Source of the DNA: Gorsachius magnificus
Taxonomy: Eukaryota; Chordata; Aves; Pelecaniformes; Ardeidae
Reading direction: 5' to 3'
Length of the DNA stretch: 64,000 nt
Assembly: GCA_034008185.1 (NCBI GenBank)
Contig: CM067084.1
Location: 65,176,599-65,240,598 of the forward strand
The notes beneath the pieces were generated by a model. That model did not search any database. It worked only from the letters and a program-made list of their open reading frames with translations, and was not told where the DNA came from. The translations under genes and the position numbers were made by a program. Shown one piece after another: positions 52,333-64,000 of this stretch (within the stretch, counting starts at the first letter, position 1; each line of letters starts with the position of its first letter).

Positions 52333-53261
52333 CCTTTCTTCTGATTATTTCATAGCTCTTGGAATAAAATGTCAAATTTTACAAATGCTGCTTCTGATCT
52401 ATGACCTAAGAGAAGTGTCAACAATTATGATATTTAAAAATAAATGATGTTAAAAACCTGATTCATTCACTGTCCCGGATCTTCTAAAAAAATGTACATT
52501 GCACTCTGTGTTCCTGTTTACACCATAAAGGGTTTTGGTCTTCCTGACAGTCAGGACTAAGTTTTCATTTGCTTAGACTGTTTGGAAATAGATGGTTTGC
52601 ACTTTACCCAAATTGCAGGGGAAAAAAGTTACACTTCAGAAAAGTTCAAAATACTTAATTTCAGCCATAGAAGTACAAGGATGTCCAAGCTTGCAAAGGA
52701 ATAGCAAGTTACATTACGATTTGCTTACTCCCTTGGACATCAGGGCACATTTATTCATTTCCCTCACAGTTTTTGCCTACACTGCAACAAAAATACGTAC
52801 AGTATGTCAGGGGTACTTTATTCAACAGTTCTCTGCATTGGACTGACAGTCCTGCCCCTCTAAGGTGACTTATGCTCGGCATGCCAGGGCCCTGACGACA
52901 TCCCACATCTTATACCTGTAGGACTGATCAGGCAGCAGTCACAAATAAGGAAGAATAGTCTGAGGTAGGAAGATAATGGAAGAGTCTGCACAAATGTAGG
53001 GTCATCCCATTTTCTGGTCATATACAATGTCCTTAATTTGCCTTTTAATGAACATATCTCAATAAAAGCAGAAATTCTGGTACATACTACATTCCTCGCC
53101 TTTTCTATGAAATGTGTTTCTGTTTTCATCACCTTTAAAATGACTGATAAGGTTTAGCACAAAAGGTTTTGGGTGGTGGAACAGAAGGCAATATGGTCAA
53201 TTTCTTGCTTTCTAGCTAGCTACACAAAATATTTGATTTTTTCCTGAACAGTCATGACATC
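52333..53261. other. unique DNA, no gene seen
   Basis: No recognised element. Frames at 52592-52846 (plus) and 52860-53132 (minus) are unrecognised. Confidence 0.55.
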
Positions 53262-54381
53262 TGTGGTGGTGCATCCCCCTACCTCGCTCTTTTCTCCTGG
53301 ACCACTTTATGATCTCAGAAACGCCTGTCGGATCTTGGCCTTGGTGTAAGGAGTCAGACAATTAGGCAGAACTGTCCATACCAGGAACTCCTACATGGCT
53401 GTGGCAGGGAATGAGAACAGGAACAAACAGTTATCCCCTGATAGCCTGGGAACATACCTTATCTGAACCAAGTGGTGTGATACCATCATTACTGGAATTC
53501 CAGTGATTACTGACCCAGATTGGGGCTGGATGGAAATTTATTGATGACTAAAGCCAATCATCTCACAACCCTATAAAACAGCAGTCCTAAGTGAGGCTCT
53601 CTGAACTCTCCTGGACCACAGCAGGCTGCAACCAGCATCTCCCTCTGAGTGGGACACCTCTCAGAGCTTGCAAAATCTTAAGTTTGCTAAAATCAGAGGT
53701 CCGTCACCGAAGACCAACAGTGGAGCCTGGGCTGAAACCTTTCACTCCTTGAGGCTCAACCTTTGCCCATTGAGAAATGCCAACACATTCAACATGAGTA
53801 TTTCACTGACCTCAAGGGGAATTTTTAACAGATATATATTATATGTAAATATTACCATGTCTCTGTATGTGTGTGTGTGAATCAACTTAAGTAGTCTGTA
53901 GATGTATGATTTAATTACAAAGTGAGTCTTATAGTACTGCTGGATGTGTGTGTGTGTGTATATGTATATATATATTATCCTTAGACATAGATTGTTGACC
54001 AAGTCTGAGACTGAGACTGGACCTAGCTGCACGTAGACTCCTCTCTGAAAAAGAGTTCAGAAAGCAAGGAGGTCTACTCTGAACCTCGTGACTCAGCAAG
54101 AGGGTCCTCCTTATCCTCTGCATCCACAATTTCTCTATGAGTCATTCTAACTCAAGTATAACTTAATCTTCATTTGTGTACCTCAATGCAGTAATAGAGT
54201 GAACCTTGCCATCTTCAAATCTTTAATGAAGTCACTATTCTGATTGATGTTGTTGAATCACTTTGTTAACTGACTGATGATTGAGTGCTATTAAAATATC
54301 ACAATCAAACCCTGCGATTTGCCACAAATAAATTCTAAACTGCGATTAAATCAAATTGTGTAAAGTCACGCGTTCACAACA
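53262..54381 (+). mobile_element. LTR of a different ERV family, plus strand
   Basis: The proposed LTR runs from TGTGGTGGTGCATCCCCCTA to GCGTTCACAACA. Inside are CCAAT (53554-53558), the TATA box TATAAAA (53572-53578) and AATAAA (54327-54332), with about 50 bases of U5 after it. The distance from TATA to AATAAA is about 750 bases, long for an R region. The middle holds TG and AT dinucleotide tracts (53866-53879 and 53945-53975) that may have expanded it. The 3' end is supported by a primer-binding site three bases later. The 5' end is less certain, since no direct repeat was found there. Internal retroviral genes are missing, so this is a truncated provirus rather than a clean solo LTR. Confidence 0.65.
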
Positions 54382-54384
54382 AAT

Positions 54385-54402
54385 TGGCTTAGTCAGCAGG
54401 AT
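54385..54402 (+). promoter_or_regulatory. probable retroviral primer-binding site (tRNA-Ser)
   Basis: TGGCTTAGTCAGCAGGAT starts three bases after the LTR end CACAACA. As I recall the 3' end of vertebrate tRNA-Ser (AGA/UGA type), its 18-base complement is TGGCGTAGTCGGCAGGAT, a match at 16 of 18. In an active element this tRNA would prime minus-strand DNA synthesis. Retroviral similarity is not seen beyond about 54425. Confidence 0.6.
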
Positions 54403-57400
54403 CCTAAATCAACGTTCGTGACAATGTGAGAACATACAAACAAAACTATTAGAAATCTTTACTCAGGTAGTTTAGCAGGAGTCAGCATAATTATTATCTT
54501 TAAGGTTATATGACTTAAAGGCACATTCCTAACCTACAACTGTAGTGAAAGACATTGGAAAACTGAGAAATCTATGACTGCAAAAGCTGGCACTCTGGCA
54601 AAACACAGGGTTTATGCATGGTACTAAAATAGATCAGTAGGTTTTTAACTTTCTAAAGAATAAGCTATCTTTTATTTCTTTCTCTGTAGTTAACACATGC
54701 ATCTGCTTGAAACATATTTTCCATGTATCTCCTGAAACAAGACATTCTATAGATTGATTTAAATTTGATCTTGCAACTAGACCCAAAGCGACTTGCAAGT
54801 TTTCCTGATTACAGGTCCTTTCATAATGTGATTATCAACACAGCAGTTTGAAATAAAAAAGTCCTTTGCACCTTTATAGATTTCTAAAAAAAAAAAAAAA
54901 AAATGGATGTCAGACAGACACTTCAGCAAAGATGAGCAATATGCAACAATTACTGAGCTAATACACTACAGTTTTACTTTGCTAATTAAAACTAGAATAA
55001 TGCAATAATTAAATTACGGTCTCAATTAAAATTGAATCAATATACCAATAGATTGAATGATTAAATCACCAAATTAATAAAGCAAGTAATCAGATCAAAT
55101 TAACGGATTGAGACCACAATAAATTGTTATGTATTGGTGTTTTCTGTGAAGGTTTTGAGGAAAACATACCTCCTCAGTGAAAATCAGATTGGTTTTTTCC
55201 CCCAGAAGCTTAAAAAATTATTGGAGAAGGTGATTTACAGGAGTTTTTACCAAGAAAATGTGCTCAACCTCTTGGCTGAGGTAAGAGCTATCAGAACAAC
55301 AATCAGCAAAACCAATCTTTTATAAGTTATCTAATGACCAAATGGACACGTTTTTTCCATACTTGCATTGTTAAGAGTAATCACCTCACTGATTTCAACA
55401 TTTTAAAAATCTCCTAGACTTTTTAATGTCAAAGAATTGGAGAACCAATATGAGCTCATAAGTCACTCTAATGTCTGTTGACAAAACCTGAGCTGCTTTT
55501 ACATTTATCAGAATTCTCCTCATAATTAAGCAATTGTCCCAGCTGTACTCAAATTTCGGCTTAAAGTCTTCACATTATTTAGCACCTTAGTTCTTCCAAT
55601 GTTGTATCTTTTGTTAATTCCAGGCAAATATTCCTAGGAGTCCCAGTTTGTGGTAAAACCCCAGTTATTTAGTTTTCTAATTCAGAGACATTGTTTGTTT
55701 CAAAGCACTTCCTCTTCAAGTAGTTATTTTCTTCAGTTAAATCATGAGATGAGAAACCCTGCTGCTCTCACTGCCTGAAGGTCAAAGGGTTGTGTGGGAG
55801 AGAATTTACCATGGAAGAAACAATCCAGCTTTACCTGGGTGACAGCAATTATGCAGAACGACAAAAGGAGAAGTTAAGTTACAAGATGAGAACTCTAATA
55901 CAATCTCCCCAGGGTCTGCCACTCACTCAGCCATGAGAAAAACAATGCCAGAATTCATTTTAGCAGTTACGTCTCTATAATGCTGAGATAGTAAAGCCTA
56001 TCATACACACAGCGTACTTTGTTGTTTTACTTCCCGGGTGTCTGCTCTTCAGGTTGCCTCCTCTTACGTTGTCATTCCTTGGAAGAAAACAAAGAACAGA
56101 AGTAGCCCAATCAATTTTTAATTTAAGAATCCACATGAATAGATAGTGAAGTCATAACTTTCTCCAAAAGGCCAAACCTGGGCACGCCTTTAACCTGCAA
56201 TGAAAGAGAAATGTGGGAAAATGTGTGGATCCACATTCACAGTATATTAATATCCAAATCAAGAAATAGAAATGTCATTGGGGAGAGGATTGTGGAGGGC
56301 ATGGACACTTCAACCCTCGCAATAGGAGAGGTGCAGCAGGGGGGACAACATGTTGTCTTGATTTGGGTTGGCGTTTCAGGAGGAAATACTTGGAAGAGGT
56401 ACTCACCCACACACTTCCACACAGTCATTTCCATTAAGTCCTGAATGTAACTGAAAAACGAACTACAAATGAAAAATAAATGCACCTTTACCACTTGTGT
56501 GTTGTGTATGGAAGATAACCAAAGGTGGAACTTATTTATTTTCTTAGGTTGTTTTTTTGAATTATTTCTTCTCACACTCCGGCATTTTTGATAATTTAAA
56601 ATGCAGGTAATTTTTGCCATTTATCCTGTCACACCCCCCCCCAAGTGTATTTTAAACACTCTAGAAATATTGATTAATATCACATGTGAGAATATTAACA
56701 ATCATTGTCACTAGTTCCAAATGCAAAAAAATGAGACTCAGAAAGATCAAGATTTTGCCCACAAAATATTCTCGTTCCATGAAATAAACTTCAGTGGCCC
56801 GTGAAAGAAATTGATGCCTAATCTTGTCTCTAAACAACAAAAGCCCTATATTTATCTGAAATCACATTACACAATTATTCAGACAATTGCTTTATCCCTT
56901 TATTAACAATTATTGACTGAAACACAGACTAAAGACAATGGGAAATCTAAGAAGAGGAACTTGCAGACATTTATATTGCAGTTAAACGCTGGTTTCTTTA
57001 TTAATGCAATGATTAAGATAACTGTTTCTGTTGTCAAATAAAAAATATGCAAATATGGATATAAATTGCGTATTACAGTGTATGTTTAGATGGTTAATCA
57101 TCTATAGAAGTCTTCTATAAAATGCACCTCTGTCAAAGCATTTTTCCTTAATAAGTTATTAAATAATACTGCATAGTGGATAACATTAATACTTCAAATC
57201 AGTTTAGATTACCTTTTTTTAACAAAAAGCTTTCTCTATACACATTTATATGTATAGAAATATACCCATTAGTATTTTAGTACCAGAAGAATTTCAAACA
57301 TCTAGTACTCTGGAACTGAGTGATTTTATTAGTTTCACTGTTGTTTGGGTTGGTTTTTTTTTATAATTCTATGGGTAAATGTTTATATAGATTATATTGG

Positions 57401-60196
57401 TAAAAAATAGTGTACAGCAAATCCAATCAAATACAAAATTTTGTACCAATTTTTATATTTTTTGGGTCATCTTCTGTAGAATACTATTAAAGTGCATGGT
57501 TGACTTCTTAATTGTGAAAAAGGAAAGCATGTCCTTTTCTGAAGGACATTTGTTCTGTCCTGTTATAAATGGTAGGTCAAATGTTGCCCAGTGGCATAAA
57601 TGTGTGGCCTTATTTGAAGTGCAATCAAAAGACAATGAAGATTTCAGCTGGCTTCCTTCAAGTTTAGCAGGAAGCTCTTGGAAAAGTACGTGCTTTCTGT
57701 AATATTGCTATATGAAGAAAACCTCTTCTATAATATATTATGTCTTAGGTAAATTTGTTAAACTTCACTCTCTTATTTTTGTAACATCATGCACATTTTA
57801 CAAAGCTAAGAAATATTTCTGTTTTGTTATTCTTACTCTTCCTGGGTCTGCTACTTATTTTCAGCAAATGGAATAACGTATCTTATGTGGATTTACTTCC
57901 TTTCTCTACTTTCCTGCTCTCTTTTGCTCCTTAGGTTGTTAAATATGGAGACTGAAAACTTTTCATGCTTTCATGAAGCTTTTCCTAATCACATCTGCAC
58001 CTGTGTCATGAGCCATTAGAGAAATCTTGACCACAAACATCAATAATCTAAAAGGCAAGCAGAAAACACCTGAGGTAAAGCCACATTCTTAGCTTTCATT
58101 AGAAACTTATGTTTAGACCTTCCAGGGAATGCTTCAGAGGGAATGAAAAAAGGTTTTCACAATGTTTTGCAATACACGTTGCATTTAAGAAACACATTTA
58201 TGCATGTATTGTATGTATATGTATGTCCATATTTGAATTATGTTACATACATAGGTATCATATCCATGATATATTAAAACTTACTAGTCACCAAATACCC
58301 TGGGGGATTTACCAGCACCTAGCAGTAGCACTGTGATATTATTCATCTCCTGACATCCCCAAGTCCAAGCCTGCTAATGGACCAAGATACACTCAAGAGC
58401 ACATACTCCCTGCTAGAATGTGGGTTTAGTAGCTACTAACACTGGAAATCAGTTAACTTGTCACTACTAAGTTAATTTGGTGTCTCCAAGAGTGGGATAA
58501 GTGAGCTGGGACTCAAACTGTGTCATTAAGATATTTAAGTTACCTATGAGGGTTTTAACCCTGTGGACAGTAGAAATGTGCTTTCTGGAACCCATATGGT
58601 TCTGGTAAACACACCACCACAATGAAGTTATTGGGCTTTTTCTGGAGCAGCTGCCCTGCATTACTAATCTTTCTCCCACTTTACCCTCAGAGCAGTGTAA
58701 AACAATGGGTCATTTCTTCAGCAGATGTAAACTGATGTTTACCATTGATTTAATGAACACAGAGCAAAGCAGTGGAACCAAACAGATACACACCAAGGAT
58801 CTGGCGTATGACTTATTTTTTAAGTCATCTTACTACAGAAACAGTCTCCTCGTTCCAATCTCAACAAAGAATTGCAGTATTTTCTCCAAAGTTATTCTGT
58901 TATGCTGAGCAAAAGGGATAAATGATATAGCTCAGAAACAATCTCTCAAGATTTCCCATGTCTGGAAGAAAGCCTTTGTCCTCTGGAAACAAGTATTTTT
59001 CAGCTACTGCTTTCTCAAAGGTCTAAGTTTAGAAGGAAATTAATATCAACTGTAAAGATCCAGTATAGGATACCCATCCCTCTATTGTCCCTGTACATGT
59101 AATAGACCAGGGGAGAGACTTTTCCAGGGGCAAAATAATTTCTGAACAGAACTGTTGTTCTGAATCATCCTCTGGAGGACACACAAGTGCACAAGTACTT
59201 TTGCCCCCTATGATTTCCCCTTCTCCACCTATAATATTTGAAAAACAGGGGACATACTCTCTTAACTAAGACACCTCAGTTAGATGTCTAAAGAGCAAGG
59301 TAGCTGGAATATCCTGTATTGTTTCTACACCTGAAAGGTCCCAAAATATTGCACATTACAGTTGGAGATTTAAAAAAATAGCATTTAGGAAAATAATTTC
59401 AGTCCATTTATATTTTTTTTTTCTTGTTGTACCTTTTAAGGATTTCTGTACATGTAATTGAGTGAGAAAAAGGTTAGAAACCATGACTTGGAAAATGAGG
59501 GGGAGAATATTTTAACCTGTAGGTAATAATGTAAATTGTTCTTATTTTGTGATTTTTTTTTAAGATAGCATTCTCAACTACCCTTTTCCTTGAAGGCACA
59601 TTTATATAATTATTATGTTTATTACAAAGATATGCACAGCAAGCACTTTCAGTGAAACATTGAATAGAAGAAAATCATCTTTGCAAGGATATTTGCTTTC
59701 CCTGAAACAACTAAGACTGTGTAAATGTTTATTTATAATTATGCTAAAGCACTATTCTTTTATGCCACAGTCACTCACAAAATACAATCCTATAAACGCC
59801 TTTCTCGAGATTTGTTACATGCTGGCTTTTGGTCTTATGGGAACAAATCTCTCTCACTGCTATTGATCTGTCCTTAAATTATTCTCCCATGAGGCTTTCA
59901 GCTAAGAGCATCTTTTCCTTGAATCTCTTTGTATTTTTAATTGGCTTATGTTTGTTTAAACAAAATCACACCAGTGCCTTAGGCTGCAGCCGTCGACTCG
60001 TTGCATTCAAAACCAGACACACTGTACTCTAGCAGCCTTCACTTCTGTCCTCTACTGGACTCATCTCTTTGAGGATGAAATCTGTCACAAGAAAAAAAAA
60101 AGGCATACAAAATTGCCTTTGGACTGGGTTGCTAGGGACGTAGCTGGGATTTGCATAATGCTGTTAGAGTCCTAAAGATGAAAGGAAAGGTAGATT
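54403..60196. other. unique AT-rich DNA, no gene seen
   Basis: No gene recognised in almost 6 kb. An 18-base A run lies at 54886-54903, and nine C in a row near 56634-56642. Frames such as 56237-56620 (minus) and 57397-57702 (plus) show no domain. The ATTA-rich patch at 54955-55110 is listed separately. Confidence 0.5.
54955..55110. promoter_or_regulatory. dense ATTA/TAAT cluster, possible enhancer
   Basis: About 155 bases hold roughly ten ATTA or TAAT cores, several as TAATTA-like pairs (GCTAATTAAAAC, AATAATTAAATTA, AAATTAATAAAG), together with AATCAGATCAAA-like motifs. Homeodomain proteins bind such cores. AT-rich DNA gives many by chance, so this is only a candidate. Confidence 0.2.
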
Positions 60197-60730
60197 GTGT
60201 CATTTGTCTGTGAGTTCTGGCTAGCGGGTGGTGAGGAGACACTGTCCCAGGAGGAGCACTGGAGAGACGGTGCCTCGGGCAGGCCCCAGATCTTCCTTCC
60301 CACGTGGACCCCGGGTGTGGGGAGAGGCTCTGTGCAGTCTGCACTTGTCTCTACCATGGCACTGGGGGCTTCTCTGCACTTCACCCATCCTGCTCCCCTA
60401 GGTGAAGTGAGGCTGTCAGCGCTGCACACTCAGCTTTTTCCTGATCCTTGTTCGTCAGTGGGTACTGGAGTGAGTGGTTCCCAAGGTCTTCTCACTGACG
60501 GGAGCCCAGAACCACTATTGTGTGCTGCCCTCGTGCCACTGTACAAAGAGGAAAAATTCTATTTCTTGTTCTTATTATTCTTATTTATTATTTCTTCCTT
60601 TTTCTGTATTATTTCTTATTTCTTTATTTATTCTTATTTTTTCATTTCTTTCTATAAATGTTCTTATTTCTCCTCTACCCCTCCTTGGCTGAGCAAAGAG
60701 GGTTCAGAGCCAGAACCCAAAACAAGATAG
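60197..60730. other. GC-rich patch followed by a TTCTTATT-rich tract
   Basis: Bases 60200-60545 are GC-rich and CpG-containing compared with both flanks, then a pyrimidine/A simple tract (TTCTTATT-like units) runs from about 60557 to 60675. Open frames on both strands (177 codons plus strand, 60197-60730; 85 codons minus, 60172-60429) reflect the composition, and the plus frame reads into the simple tract as a phenylalanine-rich tail. I do not recognise a family. A retroelement fragment with a variable simple tract, as in the family-1 LTRs, or a weak CpG island are possible. Confidence 0.4.
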
Positions 60731-63700
60731 TCAGTACAAGTGGAGAAAGCAAGAGAAAAGCATTTCTTGCCATTTAATTTTATTCTTATGCACTCTGATT
60801 CCAGATTATTTAATATTGTGAAGCGAGGCATATTAAAGGATTTTTAACTTTATCCTGGTCTTTTAACTATTTCCAGTCGATTATCAACTGCTACAGCCCT
60901 TTTCTTCTTCCATGGCTTGAATACAAGAGGAAGGAAATAAAGCCCTGCTCATATTCTATTGTTTCAGTTTAATTCAGTATGAAGCCAAGTCTTTACAGGT
61001 CATATGGGCATGTTAACCGTACAGTCAGGCTTGGCTGTATAGCCCACCTCTGTGCAATACAACCTCATACAGCATTGCCTTCATGTCACACCATCTATGG
61101 AAAGAATTAGTCCCTCAAGTACCTTGCTCCTAAGTGTAAGCCTCCAGCACAGATGCTCCTCCTCTGGCCTCATGATCCTATGCACTCCATGCAGAGTGGA
61201 TACTTCACTGTGGGGTAGGTATTTTAGGAGGGACACCTACTCCCACATGTCCCCTTGGGTGCCCACTAAGTAATTTACAAGCAAATGGGCATTCAACTAG
61301 AGATAGAAATATTTTTCAAGAAAAATAAAAGGTGGCCTGGCATACACTTTTAGAAGGCACACAATTCTTGCTCTGTAGGCAAGGACCGAAATACAACTCT
61401 GATGAACTATGTTACCTGAACCAATAACGTGGCAAGTTTTCAGATCCTCCCTCACACCAACCTCTTGGTTAGCTCCATTCAGCCTAAAGTTAAGAATGCC
61501 CAAACTATCCACTTTTATATGAATTTACCACTAATGTTTGGTATTGAACTATTCATCTCAAATAGTTACATTTATGCAAAGGAATCAGAGATATTGAGCC
61601 GCTAGATTAGGGGAAGAGACATTACTGGGCTGCATGAGTGCTGCACCATAATTTCCCACCTTGGGATTTACACAATCAGCATCACAATGTCATCAGCCAT
61701 TAAATGAGTAGTGAATAAGAAAAATATGAAACTGTTACTCACTGAAGCCCATAGTAGTAGAAGTGAACAGCACTCAGCTAAACTAACCGATTGACTTAAA
61801 ATAGATAAAGGAATGTACATCCTTGTGCAGCCAGCGGTGAACTTGTAGAAGTTCCTTCCACTGCAGGTTGGGGAAGGAGTTCAAACCACGTCAACAACAA
61901 AGAGACATTAAAGCAAGCAACAGAAATTATCCTCTACAACCCTTAACCCACCAGCTATGGGTGCTGGGGTAGGAAGGGAAAAGCGCACTGTAGAGAGTAG
62001 CCAGACCCACATGCTCTCCCCCAATAAAGTTGCCTGATGCCATGTCTGGAGACAGACCTCTGAGCTACACAGATTGCTGCTCTAACCCAGTAGTGCATTT
62101 CATCTATTCTCATTTCCTTAGGTTATGCCTGCAAGCAGCAAGTACTATTAACATTTCCCTTTCATTCATGCCTAAAATGTCCAGATAAGGCCTACTGGAG
62201 TTATACACCACACAAGTGTGAAACTCAGGCTGGCCCTGTAAACCAGAGAGTTTACAGTCTAAATCCTGAAGCATTGCCATAACCCAAACCCTTCAGAAGA
62301 AATACTAAAACTTTGGAATGTTTGCAGATCAATCAGGTTTGTAGGCATGCAGGGATGAAAAAAGCACTTTTCACAAATCATACAAATCACAAATGGTGAT
62401 GCAAATTCACCGTCAAAAATGAAATTTAGTGGAACAGGCTGACATGTTTAAGCATAAGAAAAAAATGGAAATGTTTTGGTAAGGTGTTTTGCAAGCTATC
62501 ACACAAATCAGTGATATACTTAAAGAATTACATTCAAAAATATTTCTTGGGTTTTGCGAGCTCAGGTGACATGAATAATTAATAATTTTTCATTTGCCAT
62601 TTACTCATTCCAGATTCAAAAGCAGGATAAGCAGAAGATCACTAATAATTTTCAATTAACAATACAATGCAGTATAAAACAAATTTTATCTCAGAGTCTT
62701 AGACCTAAAAATGTCTGATGCAAAACTCTGCTCATTATTATCTTGATCTCCTTCTTCATATGCCATACTCTAAATAAAATCATTCAAAAGGTTTGTGCTG
62801 GAGTCTGTTTCCCCAATGGTAGTGGTAGTGGCTCCCAAGATGCAAAAATCATATCAATCATGATATCTGAAAGAGGCAGCCAGGAGGAAACCATTCCATA
62901 GTTTAATTTACAAAGGAAGTGACAAATATGGCTAATTCAGTGTAAAGTCTAAATTCAGGTAAACTTTTGAAACTTACAGTGTCAAGTCATTCTACTTCAT
63001 TACACTGATTCCAGGATTCCTCGGCTGCAGAATTCTCTGCAAGATTGGTTACCAATTAGAGTGTGATTTCTTCCTTTAAATAAAAGTAACAGGCTGGTGA
63101 TACAAAGGTTAAAAAAATGGCTACTGGAAAAGGTTATGAAAAATATTTTGTGATGTCATTTTAAAAAGTATACAAATGGCACTGAAAATACTTACAGCTT
63201 TGAAAGGACTAGACTACTACTATTGCTTCAGTCATATTGCTTCTTATTTATTCACTAACAAAATGGTTTCTAATGCACCTATAAACAAACAAACAAAATT
63301 ATCTAATGATTTCCTAATAATACCTTTTACATACACTAATATAAGAGATATATTCAGAGGAAAAATATTTTACAGAAGCGTGGGCTCTGGCAGTGTTTTA
63401 GTTAGGCTTAAAAAGCAGAGCTGCTTATCACTTGATGACTATTGAGCTGGATGCAGACACAGTGACAAGTGGCTGCCCAGGGATATGGCTGCCTCCCAGT
63501 CAAGTGACACAGAGGACATACCACAGGAAGAAGCAGTAATGCAAGGGAAAGAAAAAGGAAGCCCTCTGGTAAATCTGTCACTGACCATTGTCATGTCCTG
63601 TGCACATTACTCTCCTCTATCCAATTTTATTTCCCTCCCCGGTTTCCATTCTTGTCTATACTGTTTTTTAGCAGATCAATAGGAGTTGATGTAAGAGAGC

Positions 63701-64000
63701 ATATCAATGTGGTGAAAATGTGCCTTAGCATTTTTGGTGGCCCTAAAAAGCAAATGGCCGATACAGGTCATACTGGAAGTTCAGTGGGCTAACCAGCTCA
63801 GCTGAGATGTGGCATAAGCAAAGGTGCTAAAGCTCTGAACTAACTCCTTCATGACTCCGTGCTTATATTCAGCATTGTCTTAAAAAATCGACTGAATCAA
63901 GATCAGGGTATTTTAAATACACTGAGCCTCAGAGACCAGAAAATCTGTCTGAAACAAAGGCAAAAGATTAAGATGTTAAGCTAAGGGATCAGACCAGAAA
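60731..64000. other. unique DNA, no gene seen
   Basis: No recognised gene, RNA gene or repeat to the end of the window. Short frames (such as 61052-61273 and 63176-63445, plus) are unrecognised. Confidence 0.55.

Noticed and set aside
52190..52447. lysine/glycine-rich 85-codon frame as a small basic protein
   Set aside because: It is the translation of a 96-base purine tract, with no supporting signals.
60197..60730. 177-codon plus-strand open frame as a gene
   Set aside because: GC-rich composition lowers stop frequency, the opposite strand is also open over part of it, no domain is visible, and the C-terminal part is simple-sequence translation (phenylalanine, serine, tyrosine).
1..64000. 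CRISPR arrays, bacterial operons, rRNA or tRNA genes
   Set aside because: No regularly spaced direct repeats, ribosomal motifs or cloverleaf-forming sequences were seen. The tRNA-Ser match at 54385 is an 18-base primer-binding site, not a tRNA gene.

Overview
This looks like a stretch of bird chromosome: AT-rich, CpG-poor vertebrate DNA with no bacterial-style gene packing. The avian assignment rests on the repeats. There are four fragments of CR1 (chicken repeat 1) LINEs, three of them carrying the ATTCTATGAT-type 3' tail that bird CR1s share. There are also several solo LTRs of the kind common in bird genomes, whose sense strand starts TGTCCTGGTTTCAGCTGGG and ends GGGTTAAACCA. The species cannot be told from the sequence. 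No host protein-coding gene can be called with confidence, and almost all short open frames look like chance frames in AT-rich DNA. The window is probably intergenic or intronic.

Layout. 1-1780: unique DNA ending in a GC- and pyrimidine-rich patch. 1781-2331 (minus) and 3807-4379 (plus): two solo LTRs of one family, each with 5-bp target-site duplications. 4380-22277: long unique DNA with two clusters of TGACA cores that look like candidate conserved regulatory elements, and a striking 24-bp perfect inverted repeat at 14041-14138. 22278-23672: a 5'-truncated CR1 on the minus strand that still shows most of its reverse transcriptase, broken by frameshifts. 23673-29304: unique DNA with a weak exon-like frame at 25997-26211. 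29305 to about 31027: two adjacent, perhaps nested, minus-strand LTRs of different families. 31028-48979: unique DNA holding three more CR1 pieces (35395, 37161 and 39971), a 31-bp T run and an unusually long 188-codon frame at 46963-47529. 48980-49463: a third LTR of the first family. 52237-52332: a 96-base pure purine tract. 53262-54402: a fourth type of LTR with TATA box, AATAAA and, just beyond it, a likely tRNA-Ser primer-binding site. 54403-64000: unique DNA with an ATTA-rich patch near 55000 and a GC-rich patch at 60197-60730.

Nothing here forms an operon or pathway. The readable biology is transposon history: which elements landed, in what order, how far they have decayed, and what regulatory sites they brought. 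The clearest case is a cAMP-response-element palindrome in the LTR family, intact in one copy and decayed by a different CpG transition in each of the other two.
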